8,570 bases of DNA from Burkholderiales bacterium. GTDB lineage: Bacteria; Pseudomonadota; Gammaproteobacteria; Burkholderiales; Burkholderiaceae_C. The stretch is taken from the NCBI GenBank assembly GCA_947450745.1, contig CANFYD010000133.1:1-8570 (forward strand), read 5' to 3'. Below are positions 7,369 through 8,570 of this stretch, in pieces. A program made the translations under genes and the position numbers. The notes below the pieces were generated by a model. It saw only the letters and a list, made by a program, of their open reading frames with translations. It searched no databases and was not told the DNA's origin. Positions within the stretch are counted from its first letter, which is position 1, and every line of letters begins with the position of its first letter.

Positions 7369-8570
7369 TCACTCCACCGCCTTCAACATGTCCTCGACGA
7401 CCTTCTTGGCGTCGCCGAAGACCATCATGGTTTTGTCCATGTAGAACAACTCATTGTCGAGGCCGGCGTAGCCGGAGGCCATCGAGCGCTTGTTGACGAT
7501 GATGGTTTTGGCTTTGTAGGCTTCCAGGATGGGCATGCCGTAGATGGCGCTGCCCTTCACATGGGCGGCGGGGTTGACCACGTCGTTGGCACCGAGGACG
7601 ATGACGACATCGGCCTGGGCGAACTCGGCGTTGATGTCTTCCATCTCGAAGACCTGGTCATAAGGCACTTCGGCTTCGGCCAGCAGCACGTTCATGTGGC
7701 CAGGCATACGTCCCGCGACCGGGTGGATGGCGTATTTGACGTTCACGCCCTTGGCCGTCAGCTTGGCGGCCAGCTCCTTCACTGCGTGCTGGGCGCGTGC
7801 CACGGCCAGGCCGTAGCCGGGCACGATGATGACGCTTTCGGCATTGCCCATGATGAAGGCGGCGTCGTCGGCGCTGCCGCTCTTGACCGGGCGCTGCACC
7901 GCGCCGCCGGCCACGGCCGTGGTGGCAGCGCCGCCAAAGCCGCCGCCGATCACGTTGAAGAACGAGCGGTTCATCGCCTTGCACATGATGTAGCTCAGAA
8001 TTGCGCCCGAGGACCCGACCAGCGAGCCGGCAATGATCAGCATCGAGTTATTCAGCGAGAAGCCGATGCCCGCTGCGGCCCAGCCGGAATAGCTGTTCAG
8101 CATCGACACCACCACCGGCATGTCGGCCCCGCCGATCGGGATGATCAGCAGCACACCCAGCGCAAAGCCGATCACCAGAATGGTGTTGAAGGCTGACCAG
8201 GATTGCGTGTCCCAAAAGCCGTAGCAACTGATCACTGCCGCCAAGCCCAGCGCGAGGTTCAGCTTGTGCTGACCGGCAAAACTGACCGGCGCGCCCTGGA
8301 ACAGGCGGAACTTGTACTTGCCGGACAGCTTGCCGAAGGCAATCACCGAGCCGCTGAAGGTGACCGCGCCGATGAAGGCACCGAGCGCCAATTCGATCCG
8401 GTTGCCGCCGGGAATCGCGCTCAGGCCCTTGGCCGTGATGCCGAAAGCGGCCGGCTCCAGCACGGCGGTGGCCGCGATGAACACCGCCGCCAAGCCGATC
8501 ATGCTGTGCATGAAGGCGACCAGCTCGGGCATCTTGGTCATCTCGACCTTGTTGGCCATATAGGCGCCCA
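7369..8570 (-). CDS. pntB: NAD(P) transhydrogenase subunit beta PntB (N-terminus outside window)
   Basis: The beta subunit of the proton-translocating transhydrogenase, which uses the proton gradient to reduce NADP+ with NADH in the inner membrane. The frame is open to the window edge (Gly-Ala-Tyr precede the internal Met at 8557-8559), so that Met is not the start. By comparison with the E. coli protein about 70 residues are missing. Counting from that Met: VEMTKMPELVAFMHSM (5-20) carries the His equivalent to E. coli beta-His91 of the proton path. GGADMPVVVSMLNSYSGW carries the equivalents of Asp213 and Asn222. GSSGAILSYIMCKAMNRSF is a membrane helix signature. The NADP(H)-binding domain III has VPGYGLAVARAQ, HPVAGRMPGHMNVLLAEA and GANDVVNPAA. 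All key residues are intact. pntA would be expected upstream, to the right of the window. Two hairpins follow the stop. Confidence 0.97.
   Translation of the reverse strand, partial: GAYMANKVEMTKMPELVAFMHSMIGLAAVFIAATAVLEPAAFGITAKGLSAIPGGNRIELALGAFIGAVTFSGSVIAFGKLSGKYKFRLFQGAPVSFAGQHKLNLALGLAAVISCYGFWDTQSWSAFNTILVIGFALGVLLIIPIGGADMPVVVSMLNSYSGWAAAGIGFSLNNSMLIIAGSLVGSSGAILSYIMCKAMNRSFFNVIGGGFGGAATTAVAGGAVQRPVKSGSADDAAFIMGNAESVIIVPGYGLAVARAQHAVKELAAKLTAKGVNVKYAIHPVAGRMPGHMNVLLAEAEVPYDQVFEMEDINAEFAQADVVIVLGANDVVNPAAHVKGSAIYGMPILEAYKAKTIIVNKRSMASGYAGLDNELFYMDKTMMVFGDAKKVVEDMLKAVE

Noticed and set aside
7288..8196. + strand open frame of 302 codons opposite pntB
   Set aside because: Val/Asp/His-rich antisense of a gene with fully conserved PntB motifs; it also begins within the hairpin spacer.

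Overview
The window is GC-rich, densely coded bacterial chromosome. Its protein families (half-length RlmL-type methyltransferase, FadD, PntB, RpoN, RsmE) and codon use suggest a betaproteobacterium, most likely Burkholderiales. This assignment is inferred from the look of the proteins, not from any database search. I see no rRNA, tRNA, CRISPR array, complete insertion sequence, phage gene or obvious transferred island.

Layout: the left third is on the + strand. It begins with the 3' two thirds of rpoN (sigma-54). A 251-base gene-free stretch follows, holding a 101-base nested inverted repeat and, closer to the next gene, a 17-base palindrome. Then come a small stand-alone carboxymuconolactone decarboxylase (PcaC-like) and a THUMP-domain 23S rRNA methyltransferase of the RlmL N-terminal type, the latter with a candidate promoter that would give an almost leaderless transcript. 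The remaining two thirds are on the - strand. Read in transcription order (right to left), they hold pntB (cut by the right window edge), a 242-base gap with two strong hairpins, fadD (long-chain acyl-CoA ligase), an unrecognised 149-residue protein, rsmE (16S rRNA m3U1498 methyltransferase) and an MFS transporter. The two blocks converge at 2960/2980, where an 18-base imperfect direct repeat spans the ends of both genes.

How the genes work together: fadD, the small gene, rsmE and the MFS gene are spaced 6, 78 and 4 bases apart and may be co-transcribed, at least as the pairs fadD/small gene and rsmE/MFS. Two rRNA base-modifying enzymes (RlmL-like and RsmE) lie on opposite strands with the MFS gene between them. 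pntB supplies the beta subunit of the proton-translocating transhydrogenase, which makes NADPH. Nothing amounts to an exotic new system. The less explained items are the nested repeat after rpoN, the palindrome before the PcaC-like gene, and the unannotated gene next to fadD.
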